Source: Pseudomonas sp. LB-090624
GTDB taxonomy: Bacteria; Pseudomonadota; Gammaproteobacteria; Pseudomonadales; Pseudomonadaceae
Reading direction: 5' to 3'
DNA: 64,000 nucleotides
NCBI RefSeq assembly: GCF_003205205.1
Contig: NZ_QJRL01000015.1
Coordinates: forward strand, 1-64,000
The stretch's first letter is position 1. Every line of letters starts with the position of its first letter. The notes below the pieces were generated by a model. The model saw nothing but the letters and a program-made list of their open reading frames with translations, was not told the DNA's origin and searched no databases. Of this stretch, positions 20,411 through 29,360 are shown in pieces. The translations under genes were made by a program, and so were the position numbers.

Positions 20411-21301
20411 ATGAGCCAGTTCAAACGTCTGTTCGTCATGCTCGGCCCGCAAATGCGTCATACGCCTGCGCTGCAACGCGCGGCGGCGTTGGCGGAATCC
20501 AGCGGTGCGTTGCTGGATATCAACGTGTTCGTCGACGACGTCGACACCTTTGGCCTGATGAGCGATGGTCGTGAGCGCGAGCGGCTGCTCAGCGACAACC
20601 GCCAATGGCTGGCCGATGAGGCCGAACAGCTGGGCAATGCAGGCCTGGACGTATCCACCGAGCTGTTGCTGACCCGCGACCCGCTGGGCAGCGTGCTGGA
20701 GCGCGTCGAACGGCTGGGGTGCGACCTGCTGATCAAGGACGTGCAGCACGAGCCGATACTCAAGCGCCTGCTGGTCACCCCACTGGACTGGCAGTTGCTC
20801 AAGGACAGCCCGGTCGCCGTGCACTTGGTTAGCGACATACGCCTGCCCTTGCCGCGGCAGATTGCGGCTGCGGTGGACCTGAACAGCCTGGGTGCAGGCG
20901 AACACCTGGACGAGCAGGTGATCCACTGCGCCCATGCCCTGGCCCTGCAGTGCAATGCCGAACTGCACCTGCTGCATGTATGCGACGCGGCCAAGACCCA
21001 CATGGCCGATTTCGGCGCAGGCACCGTAACCATGCCGGGCTTCGATAGCAGCGTGCGTACGGCGCAGCGGGCGGCGTTCAACCGCTTGGGCGATCACCAC
21101 CAGATCCCGCTCGAGCGCCGGCACTTCGTCGAAGGGGCCGCGATCAGGGCAATTGCCGAGTTCGTCGGCCACAGCCGGGCCGATGTGATCGTGATGGGCA
21201 GCCATCGGCATGACGCCATGCGCACGTTCCTCGGCGGGACCACGGCGCATGTGCTGGAACATCCGCTGTGCAATGTGCTGGCGATCAAGGCTGCCCGCTG
21301 A
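20411..21301 (+). CDS. Universal stress protein, two UspA domains
   Basis: A 296-residue cytoplasmic protein with two UspA domains in tandem, as in UspE. The first starts at MSQFKRLFVMLGPQ; the second starts around residue 150 and ends with MGSHRHDAMRTFLGGTTAHV. That motif is related to the G-x2-G-x9-G(S/T) ATP-binding signature but has His-Arg-His where the usual glycine lies, so nucleotide binding is uncertain. The start at 20411 has GGAGG 8 bases upstream. That Shine-Dalgarno lies in the loop of a short CACAC/GTGTG inverted repeat. This gene marks the start of ordinary chromosomal content to the right of the lipopeptide cluster. A role in survival under starvation or oxygen limitation is the family's usual role, not something the sequence shows. 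Confidence 0.85.
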   Translation: MSQFKRLFVMLGPQMRHTPALQRAAALAESSGALLDINVFVDDVDTFGLMSDGRERERLLSDNRQWLADEAEQLGNAGLDVSTELLLTRDPLGSVLERVERLGCDLLIKDVQHEPILKRLLVTPLDWQLLKDSPVAVHLVSDIRLPLPRQIAAAVDLNSLGAGEHLDEQVIHCAHALALQCNAELHLLHVCDAAKTHMADFGAGTVTMPGFDSSVRTAQRAAFNRLGDHHQIPLERRHFVEGAAIRAIAEFVGHSRADVIVMGSHRHDAMRTFLGGTTAHVLEHPLCNVLAIKAAR

Positions 21302-21305
21302 TGGT

Positions 21306-21341
21306 CCGGGTTCTTCGCGGGCATGCCCGTGAAGAACCCGG
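21306..21341. terminator. Long palindrome after the stress-protein gene
   Basis: A near-perfect 36-base palindrome starts 5 bases after the stop. Arms of 11 bases (CCGGGTTCTTC and GAAGAACCCGG) flank an inner CGGGCATGCCCG. There is no T run. It can serve as a terminator or mRNA-stabilising hairpin, and its core resembles P. putida REP elements (TTCGCGGGC with a mirrored copy). Confidence 0.6.
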
Positions 21342-21397
21342 AACAGATACGGCTGGCTGGTATCTGGTACACCAGTTCTACTTAAAAATAATGCATT

Positions 21398-21412
21398 TGA
21401 TAATGATTCGTA
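21398..21412. promoter_or_regulatory. Fur-box-like site upstream of the TonB receptor
   Basis: TGATAATGATTCGTA matches the 7-1-7 Fur consensus (TGATAAT-N-ATTATCA) perfectly in the left arm and at four of seven positions in the right arm. It lies in an AT-rich patch about 62 bases upstream of the receptor start, as expected for iron-repressed expression. This is a match by eye, not a scored matrix hit. Confidence 0.55.
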
Positions 21413-21473
21413 GTAGTTTCGCGGCGCGTCTCCACCCTATCCCTCAGCGCCCTACTCCAGGATCGTACCGTCG

Positions 21474-23594
21474 ATGCGTCGCACGTTCGTTTCGCTTTGT
21501 GTGCTTCATGCTGTCTCCCCGCTGGCCTTTGCCGAGCCTGAAACGCTCGGCGACCCGGCCCAGATCGAACTCCAGGCCCTGAGCATCACCAGTACAGCCG
21601 ACAGCGAGCGCGCCGATGGCCCGGTAGTGGGCTACAAGGCCAGCCGCTCGGCCAGCGCAACCCGCACCGACACGGCGCTGCACGAAACACCGCAATCGGT
21701 CAGCGTGGTGCCCAAGACCGTACTTGAAGACACAGGTGCCACACGCCTGCAGGACGGCCTGGATTACGCCGGTGGCGTCGGCCGCGCCAACAATTTCGGC
21801 GGCCAGGGCCTGACCACCTTCACCGTGCGTGGTTTCACCACCGGTGAGTTCTACCGCAACGGCTTCCCGATCAACCGCGGCTACCCCAACGCACCGGATG
21901 CCAACACCGTCGAGCGCCTGGAAGTGATCCGTGGCCCGGCCAGCAGCCTGTATGGTCGGGGTGACCCGGGCGGTACGTTCAACGTGGTCAGCAAGCAGCC
22001 ACTGCCCGAGTCCAAGGTCACCCTCGGCAGCCAGCTCGATGACCAGGGCATGCACCGCGCTACCCTCGACGCCACCGGGCCGCTCAACCAGGACGGCTCG
22101 CTGGCCTACCGTCTGAACCTGCTTGGTGAAGGGGGTGACAGCTTCCGCGATGACGTGGAAAGCGAGCGCTATGATGTGGCGCCAGTGGTCAGCTGGCAGG
22201 TCAACGACAGCACGAAGATCGTCTTCGAAGGCGACTTCATGCGCAACAACCACCCGCTGGACCGCGGCCTGACCCGCTATGCCACTCAAACCGGCAGCGC
22301 CTCGCGCGACACCTACATCTGGGAAAAAGGCAGCGACAACCTGCTGCATAACGACAATAACATGGCGCAGCTGCGTTTCGAGCACCTACTCAATGACAAC
22401 TGGTCGCTGGCGGGCGGGTTCCAGTTCCTCGATGGCTCGCTCAAGGGCAACGCTGTCGAAGCCGACGGCGCACCGGCAGATGGACGCACGCTGCAGCGCA
22501 ACTTCAACTACCGCAAGCTGGAGTGGACCGACCGCGACTGGCAGCTGAACCTGACCGGGCATTTCGACACCGGCAATTTCAGCCATACGTTGTTGACCGG
22601 GGTCGAATACGAGAACTACGACTACAACTCGATCATCCAGCGTTCCTCGGCCGCCTACCCGATCGACATCTACAACCCGGTACTGGGCCAGCCCCGTCCC
22701 GCCCTGAACCGTACCACCACCTGGGACAAGGAAAACCTGCAGACCTGGGCGGTGTTCATCCAGGACCAAGTGGCCCTGACCGAGCGGTTGAAGGCATTGG
22801 CAGGCGTGCGCTTCGAGCGTTTCGAGCATGACTATGACAACAAGCTGAACAATGCAGGCGATTTCAGCAAGGGCGAAAACGGCGTCACACCCCGCCTTGG
22901 CTTGATCTACGACCTGACCGATACCCTGGCGGTGTACGCCAACACCGCACGTTCGTTCAAACCCAATACGGGCACGCCCGCCAGTGGCGGTGGTTTCGAC
23001 CCGGAGAAGGGCAAATCCTATGAGCTGGGGGTGAAATGGGAGTCACTCGACCGCCAGTTAAGTGTCGACGCGGCGATCTACCACATCGTCAAGGAGAACG
23101 TCCTGACGCGCGATCCGGTGAACACCAACTACAGCCTCGCCGCCGGGGAAGTCCGCAGCCGCGGGCTGGATATCAACATCGCCGGCAATATCACGCCTGA
23201 GTGGCGAGTAATCGGTGGCTACGCTTATGTCGACGCCGAGGTCACCAAGGACAACCGCCTGCCGACCGGAACGCGCCTGGCCAACATCCCGCGCAACAGC
23301 TTCAGCCTGCTCAACACTTATGAGTTTCAGGACGGTTTCGCCAAAGGCGTTGGGCTAGGCCTGGGGGTGAAGTATGTGGATGACCGCAATGGCCAGACCG
23401 AGGCGGTCACCTACAACATGGACCAGTACACCGTGGTTGACCTGCTGACGTTCTACAAGGTCAACGAGCATGTGCGGTTGAACCTGGACGTCAAGAACCT
23501 GTTCAACGAAGCGTATGACGAAGGGGCGTTCAACCTGTACGCCTATCCCGGGGCGCCTCGCACGGTGCAGGCCGGCGTTTCCTATACCTTCTGA
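21474..23594 (+). CDS. TonB-dependent siderophore receptor
   Basis: A 706-residue outer-membrane receptor for a ferric siderophore. A signal peptide (MRRTFVSLCVLHAVSPLAFA) precedes a plug domain with typical motifs: TALHETPQSVSVVPK, FTVRGF and ERLEVIRGPASSLYGRGDPG. A 22-strand barrel ends in the aromatic C-terminal strand QAGVSYTF. There is no N-terminal STN signalling domain, so it is a plain transporter and not a cell-surface signalling receptor of the FpvA type. The plug resembles the FhuA/FoxA/FhuE hydroxamate group, so a ferrichrome- or ferrioxamine-type ligand is possible but not proven. The Shine-Dalgarno (AGGA) is rather distant from the chosen ATG. A Fur-box-like site lies upstream, and no siderophore synthesis genes are adjacent. 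Confidence 0.88.
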   Translation: MRRTFVSLCVLHAVSPLAFAEPETLGDPAQIELQALSITSTADSERADGPVVGYKASRSASATRTDTALHETPQSVSVVPKTVLEDTGATRLQDGLDYAGGVGRANNFGGQGLTTFTVRGFTTGEFYRNGFPINRGYPNAPDANTVERLEVIRGPASSLYGRGDPGGTFNVVSKQPLPESKVTLGSQLDDQGMHRATLDATGPLNQDGSLAYRLNLLGEGGDSFRDDVESERYDVAPVVSWQVNDSTKIVFEGDFMRNNHPLDRGLTRYATQTGSASRDTYIWEKGSDNLLHNDNNMAQLRFEHLLNDNWSLAGGFQFLDGSLKGNAVEADGAPADGRTLQRNFNYRKLEWTDRDWQLNLTGHFDTGNFSHTLLTGVEYENYDYNSIIQRSSAAYPIDIYNPVLGQPRPALNRTTTWDKENLQTWAVFIQDQVALTERLKALAGVRFERFEHDYDNKLNNAGDFSKGENGVTPRLGLIYDLTDTLAVYANTARSFKPNTGTPASGGGFDPEKGKSYELGVKWESLDRQLSVDAAIYHIVKENVLTRDPVNTNYSLAAGEVRSRGLDINIAGNITPEWRVIGGYAYVDAEVTKDNRLPTGTRLANIPRNSFSLLNTYEFQDGFAKGVGLGLGVKYVDDRNGQTEAVTYNMDQYTVVDLLTFYKVNEHVRLNLDVKNLFNEAYDEGAFNLYAYPGAPRTVQAGVSYTF

Positions 23595-23600
23595 ATTGCC

Positions 23601-23619
23601 GGGGCCGCGCTGCGGCCCC
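23601..23619. terminator. Bidirectional terminator hairpin, receptor/pagL
   Basis: GGGGCCGCGCTGCGGCCCC forms an 8-base-pair GC stem with a 3-base loop between the convergent stops of the receptor (23594) and pagL (23626). It is placed to end transcription from both sides, though it lacks an obvious T run. Confidence 0.65.
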
Positions 23620-23625
23620 GTCATG

Positions 23626-24147
23626 TCAGAAAGCTCTGCTGTAGAACAGCGAGTACGACTCGATGCCGTCGTTTGGCTGCTTTATCCCGGCGTTGGAGTA
23701 GTGCATGGCGCGGATGCCTACCTTCTGTTCTCCCGGCAACTTCAGGCCAAAGCCGATACGGTCTTCGAAGTTGACCGCCGACCCCAGTTGCTGGTCGCCC
23801 ACGTCAGTCTTTGAAAATGCGGCCAGGCCAATACCCGCTTCGATGTAAGGCGTGTAGGTGAAGCCGCTGAACTCATACGTGAACACCGGGCTGAACGACA
23901 GCGAATGGGCACCGCTGGCATCGCCACCTTCCCAATAGGTGTAGGCCGCGTCCCAGTAACCGCTTACATGGCCAGTGCTGCTTTCCAGCCATTTCTTGTC
24001 CCAGTCGAACGACATGCCGATACGGTAGGTCATGTCACCTTGGCTAGTGGCGCCCACAGCGCCTGATATCTGCGCAGCCTGGACCAGATCGGCCCCGGCA
24101 AAGGCCAGCACTGCAACGGCCAGCGAAGCAGCTAGACGGGTTTTCAT
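23626..24147 (-). CDS. pagL: Lipid A 3-O-deacylase PagL
   Basis: A 173-residue outer-membrane enzyme that removes the 3-O-linked acyl chain from lipid A. A signal peptide (MKTRLAASLAVAVLAFAGAD, ending VQA) precedes an 8-strand barrel. The C-terminal AMHYSNAGIKQPNDGIESY carries the known PagL catalytic residues: His and Ser in HYSNAG and Glu in GIESYS. The longest frame runs 49 codons further upstream, but only the ATG at 24147 has a Shine-Dalgarno (AGGAGA) and begins a signal peptide. The protein ends in aromatic SRAF, as barrel proteins do. It is convergent with the receptor gene and has an 11-base-arm inverted repeat about 100 bases upstream. Confidence 0.92.
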   Translation of the reverse strand: MKTRLAASLAVAVLAFAGADLVQAAQISGAVGATSQGDMTYRIGMSFDWDKKWLESSTGHVSGYWDAAYTYWEGGDASGAHSLSFSPVFTYEFSGFTYTPYIEAGIGLAAFSKTDVGDQQLGSAVNFEDRIGFGLKLPGEQKVGIRAMHYSNAGIKQPNDGIESYSLFYSRAF

Positions 24148-24246
24148 CAACGACTCTCCTGATGGTCTACACGGCAAGCGGGGGCTTGTACCCCTCGATG
24201 TTTTACGCTGACCGGTGCATCCAGCCCGGTCATACGAAGTAATACT

Positions 24247-24275
24247 TTTCTGATTATTGTCCAGATAATCAGAAA
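24247..24275. promoter_or_regulatory. Perfect inverted repeat upstream of pagL
   Basis: TTTCTGATTAT (24247-24257) is followed by a 7-base spacer and its exact reverse complement ATAATCAGAAA (24265-24275). The AT-rich arms lie 100-130 bases upstream of pagL and make a plausible operator for a dimeric regulator. The surrounding stretch 24148-24365 contains no gene that I can support. Confidence 0.5.
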
Positions 24276-24365
24276 GTTGAAAGTGAAATGCCACTATTGG
24301 CTAAAACACTGGGTAAAGATGTGCCGTGCCGGGCACAGGCATTCGCGAGGCGTGGCCTTATCTCA

Positions 24366-24391
24366 GGCAGGAGCACACCTGTACTCCTGCC
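24366..24391 (-). terminator. Terminator hairpin after the 147-residue protein gene
   Basis: GGCAGGAG and CTCCTGCC form an 8-base-pair stem with a 10-base loop, starting 11 bases past the stop of the gene at 24402 on the minus strand. Confidence 0.6.
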
Positions 24392-24401
24392 CGTCTATTC
24401 G

Positions 24402-24845
24402 TCAACGCCAATTGAGGTTGACGGTCGTGGGGGCCTTGCCTGACACAGCCACCCATTGCTGCACTGCCTGGCCCTGGGCATTGCCGATGACCTTGTATTT
24501 GCCGGGCGGCAGTTGCACGTAAAGCAGTGGCCCGGCATCGCTGACGCTGAGCACGGGCTGGCCTTGCGCATTCTGGATGTCGACTGAAGCCCCGCTCTGG
24601 AACTTGCCTTCAGGCCCGGTCGAAAGCTCCACGTGCAGGTCATAACCGGTAGTTTTACGCAGGGCATTGGCCTCGTCCTGGCCGATACCGCCCTGCAGGT
24701 AGCGCACGCCATTTTGCTCCTGCGGTTGCAACTGCACCGCCTGCATGTCAATGGGGGCATTGAGGTCGGCGGCGGCGGCCAGGGTCCATGGCAGGGCTAG
24801 GGTGATCAGCAAGGCGGCGCCGAGGGCATAGTGATGGTGACGCAT
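24402..24845 (-). CDS. Small exported protein, function unknown
   Basis: A 147-residue protein with a clear cleavable signal peptide (MRHHHYALGAALLITLALPW, then TLAAAA), so it is periplasmic or secreted. The mature part is about 120 residues. Its C-terminal half (SVSDAGPLLYVQLPPGKYKV and following) looks like a carboxypeptidase-regulatory or transthyretin-like beta-sandwich, which suggests binding and not catalysis. There are no cysteines in the mature part and no lipobox. The Shine-Dalgarno AAGGAGG is excellent. It follows the LysR gene in the same orientation with a 125-base gap containing a GGGCGT/ACGCCC hairpin, so it is probably transcribed on its own. I do not recognise a named function. 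Confidence 0.75.
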   Translation of the reverse strand: MRHHHYALGAALLITLALPWTLAAAADLNAPIDMQAVQLQPQEQNGVRYLQGGIGQDEANALRKTTGYDLHVELSTGPEGKFQSGASVDIQNAQGQPVLSVSDAGPLLYVQLPPGKYKVIGNAQGQAVQQWVAVSGKAPTTVNLNWR

Positions 24846-24970
24846 GGTACGACCCTCCTTTCGAGGATGGCTTACCTCTTATTTGATCCTCCCAGCGAAG
24901 GGGCGTTCGTGCTGACGCCCGGTCAAGTAGATGAAATTCACTTAAGCACCACACTTATCCAGCAAAAACA

Positions 24971-25837
24971 TCAGCTTGCACGGCCTTCTTCAAGCAACTT
25001 CACGAACATGCTCAAGCTGCGCGAGACCGTACCCCGGCGCCATACCAGCCAGGTTTTCAGGTAGCGGAAATCCTCCGACATGGGCCAGGCGCTGACTGTG
25101 CTGCAACCTGGCATATTGTCGAGCATGCTGCGTGGCAGCATGGCCAGGCCGGCGCCGGCGCTGACGCAGGCCAGCATGCCGTGATACGACTCCATTTCGT
25201 GGATCTTGCCGGGCACTGCCTGGTCCTGCACGAACCAGCGCTCGAAGTGATGGCGGTACGAGCAGTTGGCGCGGAAGGCGTAGATGCTCTCGCCATTGAC
25301 GTCCTGGGCACGGGTAACCGGCGCGTGGTTCAGCGGCGCGATGACCATCATCTCTTCCTCGAACACGGGCATGCCTTCCAGCGTCGGGTGCAGCACCGGC
25401 CCATCGACGAACGCAGCGACCAGGCGGCCCGCCAGTACGCCTTCCAGCATGGTGCCCGAAGGGCCAGTGGACAGGTCCAGGTCAACCTTGGGGTAGCGCT
25501 GGTTGTAGGCCGCCAGCAGTGCCGGAATGCGTACCGCTGCCGTGCTTTCCAGCGACCCGAGGGCAAAAGTGCCCTGGGGGTCTTCCCCGGCCACGGTCAA
25601 CCGCGCTTCGTGCACCAGCTCGAGGATACGCCGTGTGTACTCGAGAAAATTCCAGCCGGCCGGCGACAGGCGCAGGCGGCTTTTCTCGCGGATGAACAGC
25701 TCGACGCCCAAGTCTTCTTCCAGCTGTTTGATACGCGTGGTCAGGTTCGAAGGCACCCGATGGATGTGCTGGGCAGCGGCACTGATGCTGCCCTGCTCTG
25801 CCACGGCCTTGAAGATCTCCAGTTGCACCAAGTCCAC
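24971..25837 (-). CDS. LysR-family regulator, divergent from the semialdehyde dehydrogenase
   Basis: A 288-residue LysR-type regulator. The winged helix-turn-helix at residues 5-60 ([20 protein letters not shown], then [20 protein letters not shown]) is followed by a periplasmic-binding-protein-like effector domain. The start is GTG at 25837, with GGAG in a good position upstream; no ATG fits. It is divergent from the aldehyde dehydrogenase gene across 107 bases, the usual layout for a LysR protein controlling its neighbour. The inducer cannot be read from the sequence; an amine- or GABA-derived aldehyde pathway intermediate would fit the target. Confidence 0.85.
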   Translation of the reverse strand: MDLVQLEIFKAVAEQGSISAAAQHIHRVPSNLTTRIKQLEEDLGVELFIREKSRLRLSPAGWNFLEYTRRILELVHEARLTVAGEDPQGTFALGSLESTAAVRIPALLAAYNQRYPKVDLDLSTGPSGTMLEGVLAGRLVAAFVDGPVLHPTLEGMPVFEEEMMVIAPLNHAPVTRAQDVNGESIYAFRANCSYRHHFERWFVQDQAVPGKIHEMESYHGMLACVSAGAGLAMLPRSMLDNMPGCSTVSAWPMSEDFRYLKTWLVWRRGTVSRSLSMFVKLLEEGRAS

Positions 25838-25944
25838 AGCCTTTCTCCAAACGTGAATGTTTCGCTCATTATTATTCAGTTTTCATTAAGGCCATAGCCC
25901 ACTAGTCTGGCGTGACTCACTAACAACGACGAGAGTGCCCCGCC

Positions 25945-27330
25945 ATGAGTGCGATCAGCAGCCTGACACACGCCATCTCCCTCGACCCGTACAGCGGCGA
26001 GCAGATCGGCGCCTACCCGTTCGACACCGACGCCGCACTGGAAGCGGCGCTGCAACGCGCCAAGGTTGGCTACCGCCAGTGGCGCCAAGTGTCGCTGGGT
26101 CAGCGCAGCGAGTACCTGCTGGCCCTGGCCGGCACCCTCGAAGCCAAGGCAGAAGCTTTCGCGCACATGATCAGCCGTGAAATCGGCAAGCCGATCGCCC
26201 AGGCCCGTGGTGAAGTCGCCAAATGCGTTGGCCTGTGCCGCTGGTACGCTGAGCACGGCCCGGCCATGCTCGCCGCCGAGCCAACACAGGTCGAAAAAGC
26301 CCGCATCGAATACCGCCCGCTGGGCCCGATCCTGGCGGTGATGCCGTGGAACTTCCCGGTTTGGCAGGTATTGCGCGGCGCCGTGCCGGCGATCCTGGCG
26401 GGTAACACCTACGTGCTCAAGCATGCGCCGAACGTGATGGGCAGTGCGTACCTGATGGCTGAGCTGTTCAAGGATGCCGGCCTGCCGCAAGGCGTGTTCG
26501 AAGTCCTGAACGTGACCCCGGACGGTGTCACCCGCGCCATCAACGACCCGCGCATCGCCGCCGTCACCCTGACTGGCAGCGTGCGCGCCGGCATGGCCAT
26601 TGGTGCCCAGGCGGGTGCCGCGCTGAAGAAGTGCGTGCTGGAGCTGGGGGGATCCGATCCGTTCATCGTGCTGGCTGACGCCGACCTGGACGCCGCCGTC
26701 AAGGCTGCCGTCATCGGCCGTTACCAGAACACCGGCCAGGTCTGCGCCGCCGCCAAGCGCCTGATCGTGGAAGCGAGCATTGCCGATGAATTCACCCGCA
26801 AGTTCGTCGAAGCCACGCGCCAGCTGAAAGTGGGCAACCCGCTGGAAGACGACACCTACATCGGCCCGATGGCCCGCTACGACCTGCGCGACGAGCTGGA
26901 CGGCCAGGTTCAGGCAACCCTGGCCGAAGGCGCTACCCTGCTGCTGGGCGGCCACAAGGTCGAAGGCGTGGCCAACGTCTACGCGCCGACCGTGTTCGCC
27001 AATGTGACCCCGGACATGACCGCGTTCAAGCAGGAACTGTTCGGGCCGGTAGCGGCGATCATCACTGCACGTGACGCCGAGCATGCGGTAGAGCTGGCCA
27101 ACGACAGCGAATTCGGCCTGGCCTCGACCATCTACACGGCCGACTACGCGCTGGCCGAGCGCATGACTGCAGCGCTGGATACCGGTGGCGTGTTCATCAA
27201 CGGCTACTGCGCTTCCGACCCCCGCGTGGCGTTCGGCGGCGTGAAGAAGAGCGGCTTCGGCCGTGAGCTGTCGCACTTTGGTGTGCGTGAGTTCACCAAT
27301 GCCCAGACCGTGTGGCTGGACCGTAACTGA
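25945..27330 (+). CDS. sad: NAD(P)-dependent succinate-semialdehyde dehydrogenase
   Basis: A 461-residue aldehyde dehydrogenase that oxidises an aldehyde to an acid. Family landmarks are PWNFPVWQVLRG (cofactor site), LELGGSDPFIVL with the general-base Glu, and NTGQVCAAAKRL with the nucleophilic Cys. The short length and SSDH-like motifs place it with Sad/GabD-type succinate-semialdehyde dehydrogenases. The final step of putrescine/GABA degradation would suit the amine-utilisation genes 3 kb downstream, although they are not in the same operon. A LysR gene is divergent upstream. Exact substrate and cofactor preference are not determinable here. Confidence 0.85.
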   Translation: MSAISSLTHAISLDPYSGEQIGAYPFDTDAALEAALQRAKVGYRQWRQVSLGQRSEYLLALAGTLEAKAEAFAHMISREIGKPIAQARGEVAKCVGLCRWYAEHGPAMLAAEPTQVEKARIEYRPLGPILAVMPWNFPVWQVLRGAVPAILAGNTYVLKHAPNVMGSAYLMAELFKDAGLPQGVFEVLNVTPDGVTRAINDPRIAAVTLTGSVRAGMAIGAQAGAALKKCVLELGGSDPFIVLADADLDAAVKAAVIGRYQNTGQVCAAAKRLIVEASIADEFTRKFVEATRQLKVGNPLEDDTYIGPMARYDLRDELDGQVQATLAEGATLLLGGHKVEGVANVYAPTVFANVTPDMTAFKQELFGPVAAIITARDAEHAVELANDSEFGLASTIYTADYALAERMTAALDTGGVFINGYCASDPRVAFGGVKKSGFGRELSHFGVREFTNAQTVWLDRN

Positions 27331-27341
27331 TCCGATGCCCT

Positions 27342-27360
27342 GGGGCTGCGCAGCAGCCCC
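27342..27360. terminator. Bidirectional terminator, dehydrogenase/helicase
   Basis: GGGGCTGCGCAGCAGCCCC forms an 8-base-pair stem between the stops of the convergent dehydrogenase (27330) and helicase-like gene (27367). Confidence 0.65.
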
Positions 27361-27366
27361 AAACGA

Positions 27367-29277
27367 TCAATCCCGAACCTGGTCCTTGACCCAGTCGAGC
27401 ATACCCCCCGGCACGATCAGTTCATGCCGCGCCCGCGAACAGGCGGTGTACAACCCCGCCAGCATGCGCGCCCGCTCATTGCGGTTACCCGCCACCTGCG
27501 GCGCCACCATCAGCTCCGGCGATACCATCACCCGGGCGAACTCCATGTTCTTCACATCCCGCACCCGCCCCAGGAACAGCTTCGGCGCCTTGTCCCAGCG
27601 ATAACGGCTCTTGGCCTTGGCGAAATGCTCCGGCGTGTAGCCCTTGCGCAGCATGCTGGCCACCGCGAGGAATGCCTTGTCGTCACCCTTGTCCTGCTCC
27701 AGCGCCTGCCAACTGCCGTAACGAAACAGCATGGGATGGCGTGCCCGGGTGCCGTAGCGGTATAGCTCGATGCAGTCCTCGACGAACAGTTCGAAGTCCT
27801 TGCGTGCACTTTTCAGCAAGATGAACGGCACCCCTTGGTGCGTCAGGCGCTGGAACCAGCCGAACAGCCCCCATTCGTCATCGACTATCAGCGCCGTGGG
27901 CTGTTCCGGCACCGTGACCGCATCGAAGAAGCTGACCCGGGTGTAATGCTCGGCGCTGCCACTGAAGGCTGCCTGGATAGACGCCGGGTGCGCCTGGATC
28001 AACGGATTGAGCACGTTGTCCATCGCTGGCCCGGCGCGCAACGAATGGTCGATGCAACGCTGGCGGATGAAGCTGCCGTGGTGCGGGCTGAGACCATTGA
28101 GGTTCTGCAACTCGTCACCCAGGGCAATGATCGATTGCGGGCTGCGGTCGAGCACGGCAAGCATCGGTGCCGACAGCTCGTGCGCCTCGTCGACGATGAC
28201 ATGGGTGTAGCGGTTGCCGATCACGTAGTCTGTCAGCGACAGCAACTTGACCCGGTGGTAATCGCGCACCGGAAGCTGGATTTCCCGGGCTGAGGGGCGA
28301 ATCAGTTCTTGCCAGTACAGTCGCGCCTTTTCCAGCAGTACTTCCTGGTCGAGCGGCGAAGTGCCAGGCCCGGCCCAAGGCAGGTGGTGCAGCTGCAGCT
28401 GAGTGTCGGCAGTGTGGCAAAAGGTACGCACGGCGCGGATGCACAAGCCAACCACGTCACGGGCGGCAAGCGGGCCAATGTCCGGGATCGCCAACCAGCG
28501 CACTACCTGCGCATCCTGCGGGCGCCATGAGCGTTTGGTGCGGTACGCGTCGCGCAGGCGCCAGCCATTGCTGGTGAGGTCGAGGTTGAGCAGCTCGTCC
28601 GCCAGTTGGCCGAACGTCAGCGCGGTGTAGGCGGCTGCGTCCTTCACGCGCGCCTGCAACGCGCGCAACTGGCCTTCGGTCAAGGCCAGCAGCAAGGTGC
28701 GCTGGGGCTCCAGCAGGCGGGCGAACTGGTGAATCAGGAAAGTCTTGCCAGTGCCGGCGAAGCCCTGCACGGCCACCGACTCGTCAATGCCACTGAGGAA
28801 TTCGCGCAGCAGGCGGTTCTGCTGGTCGCTGAGCATCAGGTCACTGGCCAGCGCTGGCAGGTACACCGGGTGCAGTGGCGTGGCCCGCTGGCGGTAGGTT
28901 TCGGCAAACTGGAAATTCCACTGGCCCTCGGCATCCTGCAGTTCGTCGGCCTGGTATTCCACTTCGCTGGTCAGCAAGGCGATACCGTTTTCGCCAAGCA
29001 TACCCAGGCCCATGGCGAAGGCTTCATGGTCGAAATGCTGTGCCACCTGGCCCTGGAAGCGCCCCGGGGCGGCGTTTTCCACTTCATTGGCAATGCGCAC
29101 GATTTCGGCGAAGCGCCGTTCTTGCGCGTCTGCCGAAGCCGTTGCTGGCTGGCGTGGCAGGTTTTGCACGAACAGCACGGCGGCGGCTTCGAGGATGCTG
29201 GCGCTGCTGAAAAAGTCGGTGGTGGGCGCGCTGGCGAGGCGGTCGGCCTGGTCGCTGGGCAAAGGCAGGTAGAACAT
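27367..29277 (-). CDS. Superfamily I helicase-like ATPase (COG3972-type)
   Basis: A 636-residue protein with helicase motifs. The Walker A GFAGTGKTFLIHQF is near residue 172 and Walker B VIVDEAHEL near 365. ALGDELQNLNG (motif III-like) follows, and a C-terminal YTACSRARHELIV motif (UvrD_C/motif VI region) lies near the end. The first 160 residues contain no recognised nuclease or NERD domain that I can name. The fold suggests ATP-driven translocation on DNA or RNA; whether it unwinds is unknown. ATG at 29277 is preferred over the GTG two codons upstream because GAGG sits just before it. The gene stands alone, convergent with the dehydrogenase, and does not lie among defence genes. Confidence 0.75.
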   Translation of the reverse strand: MFYLPLPSDQADRLASAPTTDFFSSASILEAAAVLFVQNLPRQPATASADAQERRFAEIVRIANEVENAAPGRFQGQVAQHFDHEAFAMGLGMLGENGIALLTSEVEYQADELQDAEGQWNFQFAETYRQRATPLHPVYLPALASDLMLSDQQNRLLREFLSGIDESVAVQGFAGTGKTFLIHQFARLLEPQRTLLLALTEGQLRALQARVKDAAAYTALTFGQLADELLNLDLTSNGWRLRDAYRTKRSWRPQDAQVVRWLAIPDIGPLAARDVVGLCIRAVRTFCHTADTQLQLHHLPWAGPGTSPLDQEVLLEKARLYWQELIRPSAREIQLPVRDYHRVKLLSLTDYVIGNRYTHVIVDEAHELSAPMLAVLDRSPQSIIALGDELQNLNGLSPHHGSFIRQRCIDHSLRAGPAMDNVLNPLIQAHPASIQAAFSGSAEHYTRVSFFDAVTVPEQPTALIVDDEWGLFGWFQRLTHQGVPFILLKSARKDFELFVEDCIELYRYGTRARHPMLFRYGSWQALEQDKGDDKAFLAVASMLRKGYTPEHFAKAKSRYRWDKAPKLFLGRVRDVKNMEFARVMVSPELMVAPQVAGNRNERARMLAGLYTACSRARHELIVPGGMLDWVKDQVRD

Positions 29278-29360
29278 CGTCACCTCGGGTGGAAACAGGG
29301 CGGCACGATAGCAACTTTTGGCGTGCGATGCTGGGGTCAGTGTGACCTGGGCTGCTCAGT

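Noticed and set aside
20395..20411. CACAC/GTGTG hairpin around the stress-protein ribosome-binding site as an RNA thermometer
   Set aside because: The stem is only five pairs and the Shine-Dalgarno is in the loop, so there is too little to support a regulatory claim.
25876..27276. 466-codon minus-strand frame
   Set aside because: Shadow of the aldehyde dehydrogenase, whose catalytic motifs are unambiguous.
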